Source: DATBFX01 sp034667245 | GTDB lineage: Bacteria > Chloroflexota > Chloroflexia > Thermomicrobiales > UBA6265 | Length of the DNA stretch: 24,178 nucleotides | Reading direction: 5' to 3' | NCBI GenBank assembly: GCA_034667245.1 | Contig: JAXDKI010000165.1 | Coordinates: 1-24,178, forward strand | In this document: positions 1-8,460 of the stretch, piece after piece | Position numbering within the stretch: position 1 is the first letter of the stretch | Layout: each line of letters starts with the position of its first letter | Notes under the pieces: model-generated | Told to the model about the DNA's origin: nothing | The model's input: the letters and a program-made list of their open reading frames with translations, nothing else | The model's database searches: none | Position numbers and translations under genes: made by a program

Positions 1-365
1 GTGATCGTCGCCGTCGCACCGGGCACATAGGCGATGCGGTTCTGACCGGTTTCGTCGACGATGATCAATGCGACACCCGAAGCGGCGCGGTCGGTGACCG
101 TCACGCCTCCGACGTCGATCATCTCCACTGAGAGATCGGCAAGCCGTTGCCGACCGAAGTCGTCCTCGCCGACGGCGCCGAGCATGGCAGTGTTGGCACC
201 GGAGCGAGCGGCGGCAACGGCCTGGTTGGCTCCCTTGCCACCGCCGAAGACGGCAAAGGAACTACCGGTCACGGTCTCGCCGGCCTCCGGCGCCTTCCTG
301 ACATGAGCAACGAGGTCGGTGTTGATGGCCCCCGCAATCAGGACCCGTCCGCTCGCTTCAGTCAC
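1..365 (-). CDS. rbsK: Ribokinase-like PfkB-family sugar kinase (N-terminal part)
   Basis: The reading frame continues past the window edge, leaving about 121 N-terminal codons. The family phosphorylates ribose to ribose-5-phosphate with ATP in the cytoplasm. The visible part opens with a strand reading VLIAGAINTDLV and contains the PfkB signature FGGGKGANQAVAAARSG, followed by GAVGEDDFGRQ, which matches ribokinases well. The ATP-binding and catalytic-Asp half lies outside the window, so the exact sugar is not proven. The start is GTG at 365-363; its first eight bases (GTGACTGA) overlap the stop of the transglutaminase gene upstream, implying translational coupling. It is the last visible gene of the moxR operon, an unusual partner for that cluster. 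Another PfkB carbohydrate kinase remains possible. Confidence 0.85.
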   Translation of the reverse strand, partial: MTEASGRVLIAGAINTDLVAHVRKAPEAGETVTGSSFAVFGGGKGANQAVAAARSGANTAMLGAVGEDDFGRQRLADLSVEMIDVGGVTVTDRAASGVALIIVDETGQNRIAYVPGATATI

Positions 366-2973
366 CGATTGCCTCCCGCTGACCAGCCGAACTGACACGA
401 CCGCGCCGCCACGGGCGCCAGCGCAGAAGCGAACCGCGGAGCTCCCGCCAGGCTGCTCGCCCGCTCGAGATTTGCTCCGGGTTTGCCCCCTGCTTGCCGT
501 ACTGCTCCTCTGTATAGATCTCGGCCACGGCGCGGATCGCGGTTCGGGCCACGGGAACGGACCGGGCAAATTCGGAGGCGAACTCGGAAGGTGTCATGGT
601 TGGGTCGCGTTGGACACCCCAGAAGCGTCCGATTCGAAGCGCCCGGGCGTAGAGGGCCGCGCCGGGACGCAATCCCCGGAGGCCCCAGAGCCAGGCCGCC
701 GCAATCGCAAGCGCGGCCACGAGGGTGCCCAGGCTGACGAGGGCCGGTAACCAGGGCAAGCGGTCAAGGACGGTCCGGTAGAACGGGTCGTCGTTCTTGC
801 TCATATCGGTCGGGGCGGCGACCGGTGAGGGCGACGCTTCGACCGTTGGGGTCGGTTGCGGATTCGGTGTTGGCGTAGGCGTCGGAGAAGGCTCGGGCGT
901 GGGAGTGGGCTCCGACGGATCGGAGCCGTAGGCGAACTCGTTTTCCGACGGTGTTGGCTCGAATGGGATCCAGCCGTATGCGGGGAAAAACACTTCGACC
1001 CAGGTGTGCGCCTGATCTTCGCGGTAGAGATACCCGTCCATGGAAGGATCGTAGTCGCCGCGGTGGTAACCGGAGACGAGGCGAGCGGGGATGTCGAGCG
1101 AGCGGAGGAGAACGACCATCGCGGTCGCAAAATGTTCGCAGCGACCCTCTTGGGTCTCGAAGAGGAAGTCGTCGACGAAGTCACGATCGCCGGGCGGGAC
1201 GGGGCTGTTGAGGTTATAGGGGTACGTCGCGCGGAGGTACTCCTGGAGGGCCATCGCCGCGTCGAAGGGATTCCTCGCCCCTGCCTCGGTGGCGATCTGC
1301 TGGGCGAGCTGTCGCGTTCGGTTGGTGACGGTGTCGGGGAGCTGTAGGTAGCGGTCGTGGACGTATTGGGGGTAGTCGATGCCCGCGCCGCGGAGGTCAG
1401 CCGGTTCGGCGAGACTCTTCAACCCGGCGATCAAGTAGGTGCTGCTGACCTGTGCAGGATCGTCGGCGAAGACGGCTTCGATGTCGTCGTAGATGGGCAA
1501 TCGCCCAGAGACGTGGAGGATGGCTCGCCCATCGACGAGCTCGAGGCGGGTCTGCAGCGGGTAATTGGCTCGCAGCGATTCTCGGACGTTGAAAATGTCT
1601 GCCGCGAGGTCCGGGTCGGTAACGGTTGGCTCGCCTCCGTTCACGGCTGGCTGGAAGGTCGCTTGCTGGAGCAGGGCCAGTAGCGAGAAGAGGTCGACCG
1701 GGACCGATCCGGCGTCGACGCCGTCGACCGGGATCGCGACGTCGTCGAGCTTGCGCCAACCCAGGAGGGCGGTGGTCGGGACGGAACTCGACGCGTGCGT
1801 GTCGACGGTGAAGATGAGTCCGTCCTTTTGTCGCAACACCTCGATCAGGCCGGTTTGGATCTGGCGGTCCCGCATCACTTCGCTCGATAGGGTAACCGGC
1901 TGGGTGGCCATGAAGGTCGCGCGGGTAGCGTGGACCTTGTCCCCGTCGCCGGGGAAGCGGAAGGTGCTATCGACGTCGGTCGACCAGTTATGGCCGTCAT
2001 AGACGTTGTAGCGCCGCAGTGCGAGATAGCTCGGCCGGTCTGCCTTTAGCACAGCGACCGGGTCGTGGGGCAGATCGATCGGCGCGCCGATACGGAAGGA
2101 ATCCGGGAATTCGGGATAGGTTCCGGCCTGATCCCCGTTGTCGCCGCCGATGGAAAAGCGGTTCCACTGGCGTTGCAATTCCTGCCAACTCTGTTCGGCA
2201 CGATCCGAAAGGGAGTTGAGCACGCGATCGGGAGCCTGGACTGGCAGCACGACGCCGACGGCGACCGCAACGGCCGCGACCACGATGCCGGAGGTGAGGA
2301 ATCGACTCGGGATGGTCGGCGGCGCGGCGATGCGGGCGCGGCGCCAGTCCTGTTGACGGCGGAAGGCGAAGTGGCGCGCCGCAAGGACCATCGCCACGAT
2401 CATGTAGGCGTAGATCGGCGTCGGCGGGGCATCGCGATCGAGACCGAGGCTCGTGAGAATGACGACGCCCGGCAGCATGACCGATGGCCCGAGCCAGCGC
2501 CGCCGAAACAGCATCCAGGCCGAGCTATAGCCGACGAGCCAGATCGTGATCCCGATCACCGCGACGAGCAGATCCTCTTCGAGCGGCGAGCTTTGTTCAA
2601 ACGCTTGGTAGAGACGCTCCATCCGCAGTTCAAGCCGGTCAAAACTCGCGCGCCACCCGCCTCCGAGATCGCCGTAGCGGACCGCGGTGGCGCCGACAGC
2701 GGCGACGATGCCGATGACGAATGCACTCAGGTGGGCAAAGAGGTCCAGGCTCCGGGTCTTGGCGAGGGTCAAGCCGATCGCCCCGCCGCCCAAGGCAAGG
2801 GGGATGAGAATGCCAAGCCGCTCGCGATCGTCGACGCGACCGATCGCCTGGGCCATGAAGACGAGGAGGGCGGCGTGGAGGAGAACGGAGACCCAGCCTT
2901 CGGCCGGGGACCGACGGGCAACAAAGGTCGGTGTTTGCGAGACCACCTGCCGACCGGCGGCGGCACTAACCAT
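358..2973 (-). CDS. Membrane transglutaminase-like protein with DUF4129-like C-terminus (TgpA-type)
   Basis: About 871 residues. The N-terminal third holds roughly six or seven hydrophobic membrane segments. An extracytoplasmic region with a transglutaminase core follows: Cys612 in EGRCEHFA and His656 in QAHTWVEV. The third triad position, in GWIPFEPTP, is Glu672 rather than the more usual Asp. A Pro/Thr-rich linker (nt about 826-918) leads to a single membrane helix around WLPALVSLGTLVAALAIAAA and a cytoplasmic tail resembling DUF4129. The family is thought to act on cell-surface protein or peptide substrates, but the substrate is unknown. The start chosen is ATG 2973-2971, preceded by GGAAAGAA and overlapping the DUF58 stop by eight bases. 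A further 38 in-frame codons upstream lie inside DUF58 and are rejected. It sits in a MoxR-DUF58-transglutaminase operon, a widespread but poorly understood trio. Confidence 0.9.
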   Translation of the reverse strand: MVSAAAGRQVVSQTPTFVARRSPAEGWVSVLLHAALLVFMAQAIGRVDDRERLGILIPLALGGGAIGLTLAKTRSLDLFAHLSAFVIGIVAAVGATAVRYGDLGGGWRASFDRLELRMERLYQAFEQSSPLEEDLLVAVIGITIWLVGYSSAWMLFRRRWLGPSVMLPGVVILTSLGLDRDAPPTPIYAYMIVAMVLAARHFAFRRQQDWRRARIAAPPTIPSRFLTSGIVVAAVAVAVGVVLPVQAPDRVLNSLSDRAEQSWQELQRQWNRFSIGGDNGDQAGTYPEFPDSFRIGAPIDLPHDPVAVLKADRPSYLALRRYNVYDGHNWSTDVDSTFRFPGDGDKVHATRATFMATQPVTLSSEVMRDRQIQTGLIEVLRQKDGLIFTVDTHASSSVPTTALLGWRKLDDVAIPVDGVDAGSVPVDLFSLLALLQQATFQPAVNGGEPTVTDPDLAADIFNVRESLRANYPLQTRLELVDGRAILHVSGRLPIYDDIEAVFADDPAQVSSTYLIAGLKSLAEPADLRGAGIDYPQYVHDRYLQLPDTVTNRTRQLAQQIATEAGARNPFDAAMALQEYLRATYPYNLNSPVPPGDRDFVDDFLFETQEGRCEHFATAMVVLLRSLDIPARLVSGYHRGDYDPSMDGYLYREDQAHTWVEVFFPAYGWIPFEPTPSENEFAYGSDPSEPTPTPEPSPTPTPTPNPQPTPTVEASPSPVAAPTDMSKNDDPFYRTVLDRLPWLPALVSLGTLVAALAIAAAWLWGLRGLRPGAALYARALRIGRFWGVQRDPTMTPSEFASEFARSVPVARTAIRAVAEIYTEEQYGKQGANPEQISSGRAAWRELRGSLLRWRPWRRGRVSSAGQREAIGD

Positions 2974-4246
2974 GAGCGTTCTTTCCGTTGGCGGCGACCG
3001 GAATCCCACCGGCCACCGCCAGAGCCGTCGCGATGTCGTCTCCGTACCGAACGACGTGGACCGGAACATTCGCCGAGTGGAGAGCATCTACGACCGGTTC
3101 GACCGGAGGAGCCGGCCCGAACGAGGCGGGATCGACGACGATCGCGGTTGCCTTGACGCGGCGACCGGTCAGTTCGGCGAGTGCGGCAACCCAGCCAAGA
3201 TCCCACGACGAGGTGACGACAATCAATCCGCTGTGGCGCGTGAATCGCCGGGTCTCGGCGACAAGCACTTCGGCCAGTCGTCGATGTCCGTCGGCTTCGA
3301 TCACTGCCAGAGCTTCGAGGATTTTAACGTACTGGCGATCGGACCGTTCGGCCGGCAGCACCTCGTAGTGAGCAGCGGTCGCGATCATGCCGAACGAGCG
3401 TCCCTGCTCGAGACAGCGCCGCGCAAGCGACGCGGTGATTGTGACCGCGTACTCCTCAGTCGCATCGAGCCAAACTTCAACAGGCCAGCGGTCGAGGCGC
3501 TCGGTAGCGACAGGGAGCGTTTGCGAGGAGCGGACGCTGTATTGACGATCGAGGTCGAGGACGAGCCAAACGTCGGAGGTGGGATCGACGTCGAACTCTT
3601 TGACCATGAGCCGGCCCAGGCGGGCGGTGGCGGTCCAGCTGATGCGGTTGAAGGCGTCGCTGGGGACGTAGTCGCGGATGCCGGCAACGCTCGGGGTGAG
3701 GATGGGTGTGCGACGGTCCGTCGTCGTCCCGCCGCTGAGCATGCCAACCGGCAGCGAAAATCCTTTGAGATCGACGGCGGCCGGGTAAACGACGAGCTCG
3801 AACTGGACCGGAAGGGCCTTCGCGGTCGGGAAGATGCCGAAGGGATCGCCGGCCCGGGCGATCAGGGGACCGGTCCGATAGCGGCCACGGCGGGCGCAGA
3901 CGGTTTCGACGACCCAGGATCGCCGTTGCCGACCGCCGAGGTGGAGGACGCGACTCGCGTGGTGCCCAGGCAGCGTCGAGAAGTCGCGGATCTCCAGCCA
4001 AAGCTTACCGAGTCTCGCGCGATTCTCGACGATGACTTCCTCACTCACCGTTTGTCCGACCTGCGCGCGCACGGTGGAGATGCGGCGCGTAGCGCCCACA
4101 CCGGTGACGCTGACGCGGCTCCAGACGTAGGCGAGGACGAGGAGGGCGACGAGGGCAATCGTCAGTTGGTCGAGGAGTTGCCACTCGTTGATCTGGGCAA
4201 AAACCAGGGTGCCGACGACGACCAGGCCGAGGCGGAAGGCGGTCAT
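2966..4246 (-). CDS. DUF58 domain membrane protein
   Basis: About 426 residues. Two hydrophobic helices near the N-terminus (LGLVVVGTLVFAQ and LTIALVALLVLAYVW) anchor it. A beta-rich middle follows, then the DUF58 signature GIRDYVPSDAFNRISW and LMVKEFD, and then a von Willebrand A-like segment beginning VWLVLDLDRQ. In known clusters DUF58 proteins pair with MoxR ATPases and are thought to be assembled or activated by them; this is family knowledge, not visible here. The start chosen is ATG 4246-4244, 16 bases after the moxR stop. The longer frame would extend back into moxR and encodes Arg/Ser-rich shadow sequence. Its stop overlaps the start of the transglutaminase by eight bases. Confidence 0.92.
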   Translation of the reverse strand: MTAFRLGLVVVGTLVFAQINEWQLLDQLTIALVALLVLAYVWSRVSVTGVGATRRISTVRAQVGQTVSEEVIVENRARLGKLWLEIRDFSTLPGHHASRVLHLGGRQRRSWVVETVCARRGRYRTGPLIARAGDPFGIFPTAKALPVQFELVVYPAAVDLKGFSLPVGMLSGGTTTDRRTPILTPSVAGIRDYVPSDAFNRISWTATARLGRLMVKEFDVDPTSDVWLVLDLDRQYSVRSSQTLPVATERLDRWPVEVWLDATEEYAVTITASLARRCLEQGRSFGMIATAAHYEVLPAERSDRQYVKILEALAVIEADGHRRLAEVLVAETRRFTRHSGLIVVTSSWDLGWVAALAELTGRRVKATAIVVDPASFGPAPPVEPVVDALHSANVPVHVVRYGDDIATALAVAGGIPVAANGKNAHG

Positions 4247-4262
4247 GACGGTCGGGCGATCA

Positions 4263-5240
4263 TCACCGTGCGACCCAGGCGCGGTTGGCACCCGGTTTGG
4301 CGCCCGGAACCGGGAGGCTCCGCAAGATCTCGAAGACGACGGTGCGGCTGTCGACGTTCTTGATCCGCGCGGCCGGGGTGACAATGACGCGATGGGCGAG
4401 CGTCGGTTCGGCGAGTGCCTTGATGTCGTCCGGGATGACGTAGGGGCGGCCCTGAATGGCGGCGCGCGCGCGCGACGCGTTGTAGAGGGCGAGGGAGCCG
4501 CGGGGGCTGGCGCCGAGTTGGACGTCCTCGTGGTGGCGAGTCGCCTCGACGATCGAGATGATGTACTCGCTGACGAGTGGATCGACGTGGATCTCGCGGA
4601 CGGCAGTCTGTGCCGCGATCAGGTCTTCGAGACCGACGGCCTGAGTAAGGCTGTCGAGGGGATGTGCGCGATGCTGCCGCTCGAGCATCTCCAACTCGCC
4701 CGCGCGCCCCGGATAGCCCATCGAGATGCGGAGCAAGAAGCGATCGAGCTGCGCCTCGGGCAAGGGGAACGTGCCCTCGTATTCGATCGGGTTCTCGGTC
4801 GCGAGGACGACGAACGGATCGGGTAGTCGGTGGGTCACGCCATCGACGGTGATCTGGGCCTCCTCCATCGCTTCGAGCAGGGCGGATTGGGTTTTTGGGG
4901 TGGCGCGGTTGATCTCGTCGGCGAGCACCATCTGGGCGACGATCGGGCCGGGGCGAAACTCGAAACGGGCGGTCTGCGGGTTGAAGACGTTGACGCCGGT
5001 GACGTCACTGGGAAGGAGGTCGGGTGTGAACTGGATACGCTTGAAGGAGGAGCCGATGCTGCGGGCGATCGCTTTGGCGAGGACGGTCTTGCCGACACCT
5101 GGGACGTCTTCGATCAGGACGTGACCGCGACAGAGGAGCGCGACGAGGACGAGCTCGACCTCGCGCCGCTTGCCGACCATGACACGTTCGACGTTGTTGC
5201 TGGCCCGGTTGGCAACCTCCTGGACGGCGGTTGGATCCAT
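4263..5240 (-). CDS. MoxR-family AAA+ ATPase
   Basis: 325 residues, the usual MoxR length. Walker A is PGVGKT at about 47-52, Walker B is VLADEIN with Asp108 and Glu109, and a sensor-type segment reads VLATENPIEYEGTFPLPEAQ, typical of MoxR. The C-terminal lid region follows. MoxR proteins are ATP-driven chaperones thought to mature partner proteins that carry vWA-like domains; the next gene, DUF58, is the expected partner. The start chosen is ATG 5240-5238 (MDPTAVQEV), with GGGGGAG about 11 bases upstream. The 29 extra in-frame codons upstream do not resemble the family. It is the first gene of the minus-strand operon, about 150 bases downstream of an extended -10 promoter. Confidence 0.95.
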   Translation of the reverse strand: MDPTAVQEVANRASNNVERVMVGKRREVELVLVALLCRGHVLIEDVPGVGKTVLAKAIARSIGSSFKRIQFTPDLLPSDVTGVNVFNPQTARFEFRPGPIVAQMVLADEINRATPKTQSALLEAMEEAQITVDGVTHRLPDPFVVLATENPIEYEGTFPLPEAQLDRFLLRISMGYPGRAGELEMLERQHRAHPLDSLTQAVGLEDLIAAQTAVREIHVDPLVSEYIISIVEATRHHEDVQLGASPRGSLALYNASRARAAIQGRPYVIPDDIKALAEPTLAHRVIVTPAARIKNVDSRTVVFEILRSLPVPGAKPGANRAWVAR

Positions 5241-5286
5241 CAGCGAACAGGCTCCCCCCGCTCGAATTGCGGGACCGATCAACGAC

Positions 5287-5314
5287 AAAAAGCGACCCGG
5301 CGCAACCGGCCGGG
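5287..5314 (-). terminator. Attenuator-like hairpin in the moxR leader
   Basis: Read on the minus strand, CCCGGC and GCCGGG pair (6 bp, 7-base loop, + strand 5296-5314). Four bases and then five consecutive T (5287-5291) follow. It lies inside the leader, between the candidate promoter and the moxR start. The gap between stem and T-run makes it a weak terminator, so it could be an attenuator or chance. Confidence 0.3.
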
Positions 5315-5396
5315 CAGGGTGCGACACGTCTCAGCTAATGGGCCCGATCTCAGGCAGGCGTGATGCGCGCAGACAGAGAACTCCCGCCTATTTGGC

Positions 5397-5405
5397 AGTA
5401 TAACA
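5397..5405 (-). promoter_or_regulatory. Extended -10 promoter for the moxR operon
   Basis: On the minus strand the sequence is TGTTATACT, an extended -10 (TGn followed by TATACT). No good -35 is found 16-18 bases upstream, which is tolerated in extended -10 promoters. It would start transcription near 5390 and leave a leader of about 150 bases before moxR. Confidence 0.45.
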
Positions 5406-5466
5406 ATCCCGATTCGGCGCGCAGCCGTGATCGCCGCTGACTCCTGCTCTCAACGATCGTACATTC

Positions 5467-5472
5467 TATACT
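5467..5472 (+). promoter_or_regulatory. Candidate -10 box for polA
   Basis: TATACT matches the -10 consensus at five of six positions. No convincing -35 lies at the right distance (CTGCTC at 5444-5449 is the best). If used, transcription starts near 5479, which would exclude the most upstream in-frame ATG at 5476 as the polA start. Confidence 0.4.
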
Positions 5473-5537
5473 CGCATGCGGATCGCACCAACGAACGGCG
5501 CGCGGACGGCGACGCTTCGGCGGGCGATGAAAAGCTT

Positions 5538-5553
5538 GAAGGGAAGCACGTTG
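5538..5553 (+). promoter_or_regulatory. Ribosome-binding site deciding the polA start
   Basis: GAAGGGAAG (5538-5546) lies a few bases before TTG at 5551, the best Shine-Dalgarno match near the 5' end of polA. ATG 5527 has no comparable site upstream, so TTG 5551 is preferred, though 5527 cannot be excluded. Confidence 0.45.
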
Positions 5554-8310
5554 AGTACGACAGGCGACCAGGCCACGACCCGACCGACCATCATGTTAGT
5601 GGACGGTTACGGTCTCATTTTCCGCGCGTTCCACGCGCTTCAGTCGACGATGTCGACGTCGACTGGCGAGCTGACCAACGCCGTGTTCGGCTTCGCCTCG
5701 ATGTTACTCGGCGTTCTCAATACGCAGAAACCGACCCACGCGATCGTCGCGCTAGAGGGTGGACGGACGTTTCGTCACGACGCCTACGAAGGCTACAAGG
5801 CGAATCGTGCGGCAATGCCGGACGACCTCCGTTCGCAGGTGGTGCGTATCCGCCAGCTCATCGACGCGTTGAACGTTCCAATCGAGGAGCGAGACGGCTA
5901 CGAAGCGGACGACGTGATCGGTAGCCTGGCGGCTCGCTGCTCACGAGAGTTCGGTCTACACGTCGTGATCGTGACAGGCGACACCGACCTCCTGCAGTTG
6001 GTGGACGACAACGTCGAGGTCGTCCTCCCCGGCGCACGACGCTTCGAGGATTTGCGGCGGTTTGACCGGGCGGCGGTGGTCGAGCGCTACGGTTTTGGTC
6101 CGGAGCATGTGCCAGACTACAAGGCGCTTGTCGGCGACACGTCCGACAACATCCCGGGGGTGCCGGGGATCGGCGGGAAGACGGCGACGGCGCTGATTAC
6201 CCGGTTCGGCGGCGTCGAGGAAATCCTGCAGCACCTCGGCGAAGTCACGCCGCCGCGGGCCAAGGCAGCACTCGAAGCTAACGCCGCCCAGGCGATCGAG
6301 AGCAAGCGGCTGGCAACGATCGTCTGCGATCTCGACGTCAGCTGCGACCTTGAGCACAGCTCCATCCAAAACTACGACCGCGAGCGCGTGGTGGCGTTAT
6401 TCCGTGAGCTTGAGTTCAGGACGCTTCTGAATCGCTTGCCAGAGCCCCAGCGGATCGCCGAGCGGCAGGCGAAAGTCGAGCGCGAACCGTCGACGCGGAC
6501 GATCGTTCGCACGCGTGACGAGCTCGACCGTTTGATCGGTCGCATCCGCGAGACCGGGTCGTACGCAATCGACGTTGAAAGCACTTCGACCGATCCGATG
6601 CAAGCGCGTCTGGTCGGAATCGCGATCGCGGTCAGTCCCTCGGAGGGCTACTACATCCCGGTGGGGCACGCCGCGGGCAATCAATTGTCGATGGACGAGG
6701 TTCGGGATGCCCTGACGCCGGTGTTGAGCGATCCTGCCCTGGAGGTCCTCGCGCACCATGCGAAGTACGATCTGCAGGTGCTGAGGCGGCACCGTTTCCC
6801 CATCGAGCGGGCGACGTTCGACACGATGATCGCCGCCTATCTCCTCAACGAGAGTTCCGTCGGGCTGAAGGATCTGGCCTTTACGAAACTCGGCATCGAG
6901 ATGACCGAGATCACCCGCTTGATCGGCACCGGTCGGGGGCAGCTGACGATGGACGTCGTCTCGCTGGAAGAGGCGGGCGACTATGCGGCGGGGGACGTCG
7001 AGGCAACCTTTGAGCTGGCCGAGCATTTTCGCCCGCTGCTCACGGCTCAGGGCCAGGATCGGCTCTTCGCCGAGATCGAGATGCCGCTCGTTCCCGTCCT
7101 GGTTGAGATGGAGCGCGCGGGGATCGCGATCGACGCCGGATACCTGCAGGAGCTTGCCAACGAGATCCAGAACAGGATGCGCGAGCTTGAGCGCGAGATC
7201 TACGAGTGCGCGGGCCGCGAGTTCAACGTCAACTCGACGAAGCAGCTCGCTTCGTTGCTGTTCGAGGAGCTGAAGCTCCCGTCGGGCCGAAGGACGAAGA
7301 CAGGATATTCGGTCGATCAGGACGTCCTGGAGGGGCTTCGAGCAGAGCATCGGATCGTCCAGCTGATTCTGGAGTACCGTTCGCTCGGTAAGCTGCAATC
7401 GACGTACGTGGAGGCGCTGCCACTCCAGGTGAATCCCGAGACCGGGCGGATCCACACGTCGTTCAATCAGACGATCGCCGCGACGGGCCGCCTCTCTTCG
7501 ACGAATCCGAATCTGCAAAACATCCCGATCCGAACCGAGCTGGGGCGGCGCGTCAGGCGCGCCTTCGTCGCCGACCACCGGCCGGAGAGCCGACTGTTCG
7601 AAAATGCGACGCTGCTCTCAATCGACTACTCGCAAATCGAGCTGAGGCTGCTGGCGCACTTGACTCAGGAGCCGTTCCTGCTCGATGCCTTCCGCTCCGG
7701 AGAGGACGTCCACCGGGCGACGGCCGCGCTCGTCTATGGCGTCGAACCGAGTGAGGTCACGCCGGACATGCGTCGCGTGGCGAAGACGGTCAACTTCGGT
7801 CTCCTGTACGGGATGCAGGCCTACGGTCTCTCGCGCGACACCGGGCTCAGCCGTGCCGAGGCTCAAAAGTTCATCGACCAGTACTGGGCGCGCCTGCCCA
7901 ACGTGAAGCGCTATTTCGACGAGACGTTGCGGATGGGTGCGACGCGCGGTTATGTCGAGACCCTGAACGGTCGCCGCCGTCTCCTTCCCGACCTCCAGGC
8001 CTCGAACGGCGCCCGGCGCGCGGCGGCCGAACGGATGGCAATCAACATGCCGGTGCAAGGGACGGCGGCCGACATCATGAAGCTGGCGATGATCCGGCTC
8101 GCCGAACGGCTGGACGAATCGGATCTCCGCGCCCGCCTCCTCCTCCAGGTGCACGACGAACTGGTCCTGGAGGTGGACCGCCCGGACCTGGAGGCGACGG
8201 CCCGATTGGTCGTCGAGACAATGGAGAACGCCTACGACTTGACCGTGCCGTTGGAGACGGATGTCAGCTACGGACAGAACTGGGAAGAGATGACGCCACT
8301 GTCCGCGTAG
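5551..8310 (+). CDS. polA: DNA polymerase I
   Basis: About 919 residues, full length for the family, acting in Okazaki-fragment processing and repair. The 5' nuclease domain (to about 290) has Asp18 in MLVDGYG, EADDVIG, GDTDLLQL and GDTSDNIPGVPGIGGKTA. The metal-ligand Asp normally found before TFRH is Glu69 here, with one residue deleted next to it. The 3'-5' exonuclease domain keeps all its acidic residues (Asp341, Glu343, Asp407, Tyr478 and Asp482), so proofreading looks intact. The polymerase domain has motif A (Asp692 in SIDYSQIELR), O-helix Lys745, Phe749 and Tyr753, and motif C (HDE with Asp869 and Glu870). The start is taken as TTG 5551 with a good Shine-Dalgarno; ATG 5527 and ATG 5593 are alternatives. 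It appears to be transcribed alone, divergently from the moxR operon. Confidence 0.97.
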   Translation: MSTTGDQATTRPTIMLVDGYGLIFRAFHALQSTMSTSTGELTNAVFGFASMLLGVLNTQKPTHAIVALEGGRTFRHDAYEGYKANRAAMPDDLRSQVVRIRQLIDALNVPIEERDGYEADDVIGSLAARCSREFGLHVVIVTGDTDLLQLVDDNVEVVLPGARRFEDLRRFDRAAVVERYGFGPEHVPDYKALVGDTSDNIPGVPGIGGKTATALITRFGGVEEILQHLGEVTPPRAKAALEANAAQAIESKRLATIVCDLDVSCDLEHSSIQNYDRERVVALFRELEFRTLLNRLPEPQRIAERQAKVEREPSTRTIVRTRDELDRLIGRIRETGSYAIDVESTSTDPMQARLVGIAIAVSPSEGYYIPVGHAAGNQLSMDEVRDALTPVLSDPALEVLAHHAKYDLQVLRRHRFPIERATFDTMIAAYLLNESSVGLKDLAFTKLGIEMTEITRLIGTGRGQLTMDVVSLEEAGDYAAGDVEATFELAEHFRPLLTAQGQDRLFAEIEMPLVPVLVEMERAGIAIDAGYLQELANEIQNRMRELEREIYECAGREFNVNSTKQLASLLFEELKLPSGRRTKTGYSVDQDVLEGLRAEHRIVQLILEYRSLGKLQSTYVEALPLQVNPETGRIHTSFNQTIAATGRLSSTNPNLQNIPIRTELGRRVRRAFVADHRPESRLFENATLLSIDYSQIELRLLAHLTQEPFLLDAFRSGEDVHRATAALVYGVEPSEVTPDMRRVAKTVNFGLLYGMQAYGLSRDTGLSRAEAQKFIDQYWARLPNVKRYFDETLRMGATRGYVETLNGRRRLLPDLQASNGARRAAAERMAINMPVQGTAADIMKLAMIRLAERLDESDLRARLLLQVHDELVLEVDRPDLEATARLVVETMENAYDLTVPLETDVSYGQNWEEMTPLSA

Positions 8311-8321
8311 ACGGCAAGGTT

Positions 8322-8355
8322 GCACGTGGCCCCGCGCAGTGCGGGTTACCCGTGC
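8322..8355 (+). terminator. Hairpin after polA
   Basis: Nested stems start 11 bases after the polA stop: GCACG (8322-8326) with CGTGC (8351-8355), and inside them CCCGC (8331-8335) with GCGGG (8341-8345). There is no T-run, so it is terminator-like by position only. Confidence 0.35.
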
Positions 8356-8382
8356 GCCATCAATAACTTCAGTTTCGAAACC

Positions 8383-8411
8383 TTGTGATGCCTCGCCGGT
8401 CTGGCTACAAT
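8383..8411 (+). promoter_or_regulatory. Sigma-70-type promoter for the fmdB gene
   Basis: TTGTGA (8383-8388) and TACAAT (8406-8411) are separated by exactly 17 bases, giving a start near 8418. The fmdB-like ATG follows at 8461 with AGGAG at 8445-8449. This is among the best promoter matches in the window and may also serve cysE-cysS-rlmB. Confidence 0.6.
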
Positions 8412-8460
8412 CAGAGGTATGGGGGAGCGCGCTTCACGCGATCCAGGAGTTAGTCGTCAG

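Noticed and set aside
2687..4363. 558-codon open frame on the plus strand opposite the DUF58 and transglutaminase genes
   Set aside because: It is antisense to well-supported genes, has Arg/Asp/Gly-rich composition with no domain, and long antisense frames are expected at this GC content. The same applies to the frame at 2065-3156.
6397..7578. 393-codon minus-strand frame inside polA
   Set aside because: It lies opposite conserved polymerase and exonuclease motifs and shows no family features.
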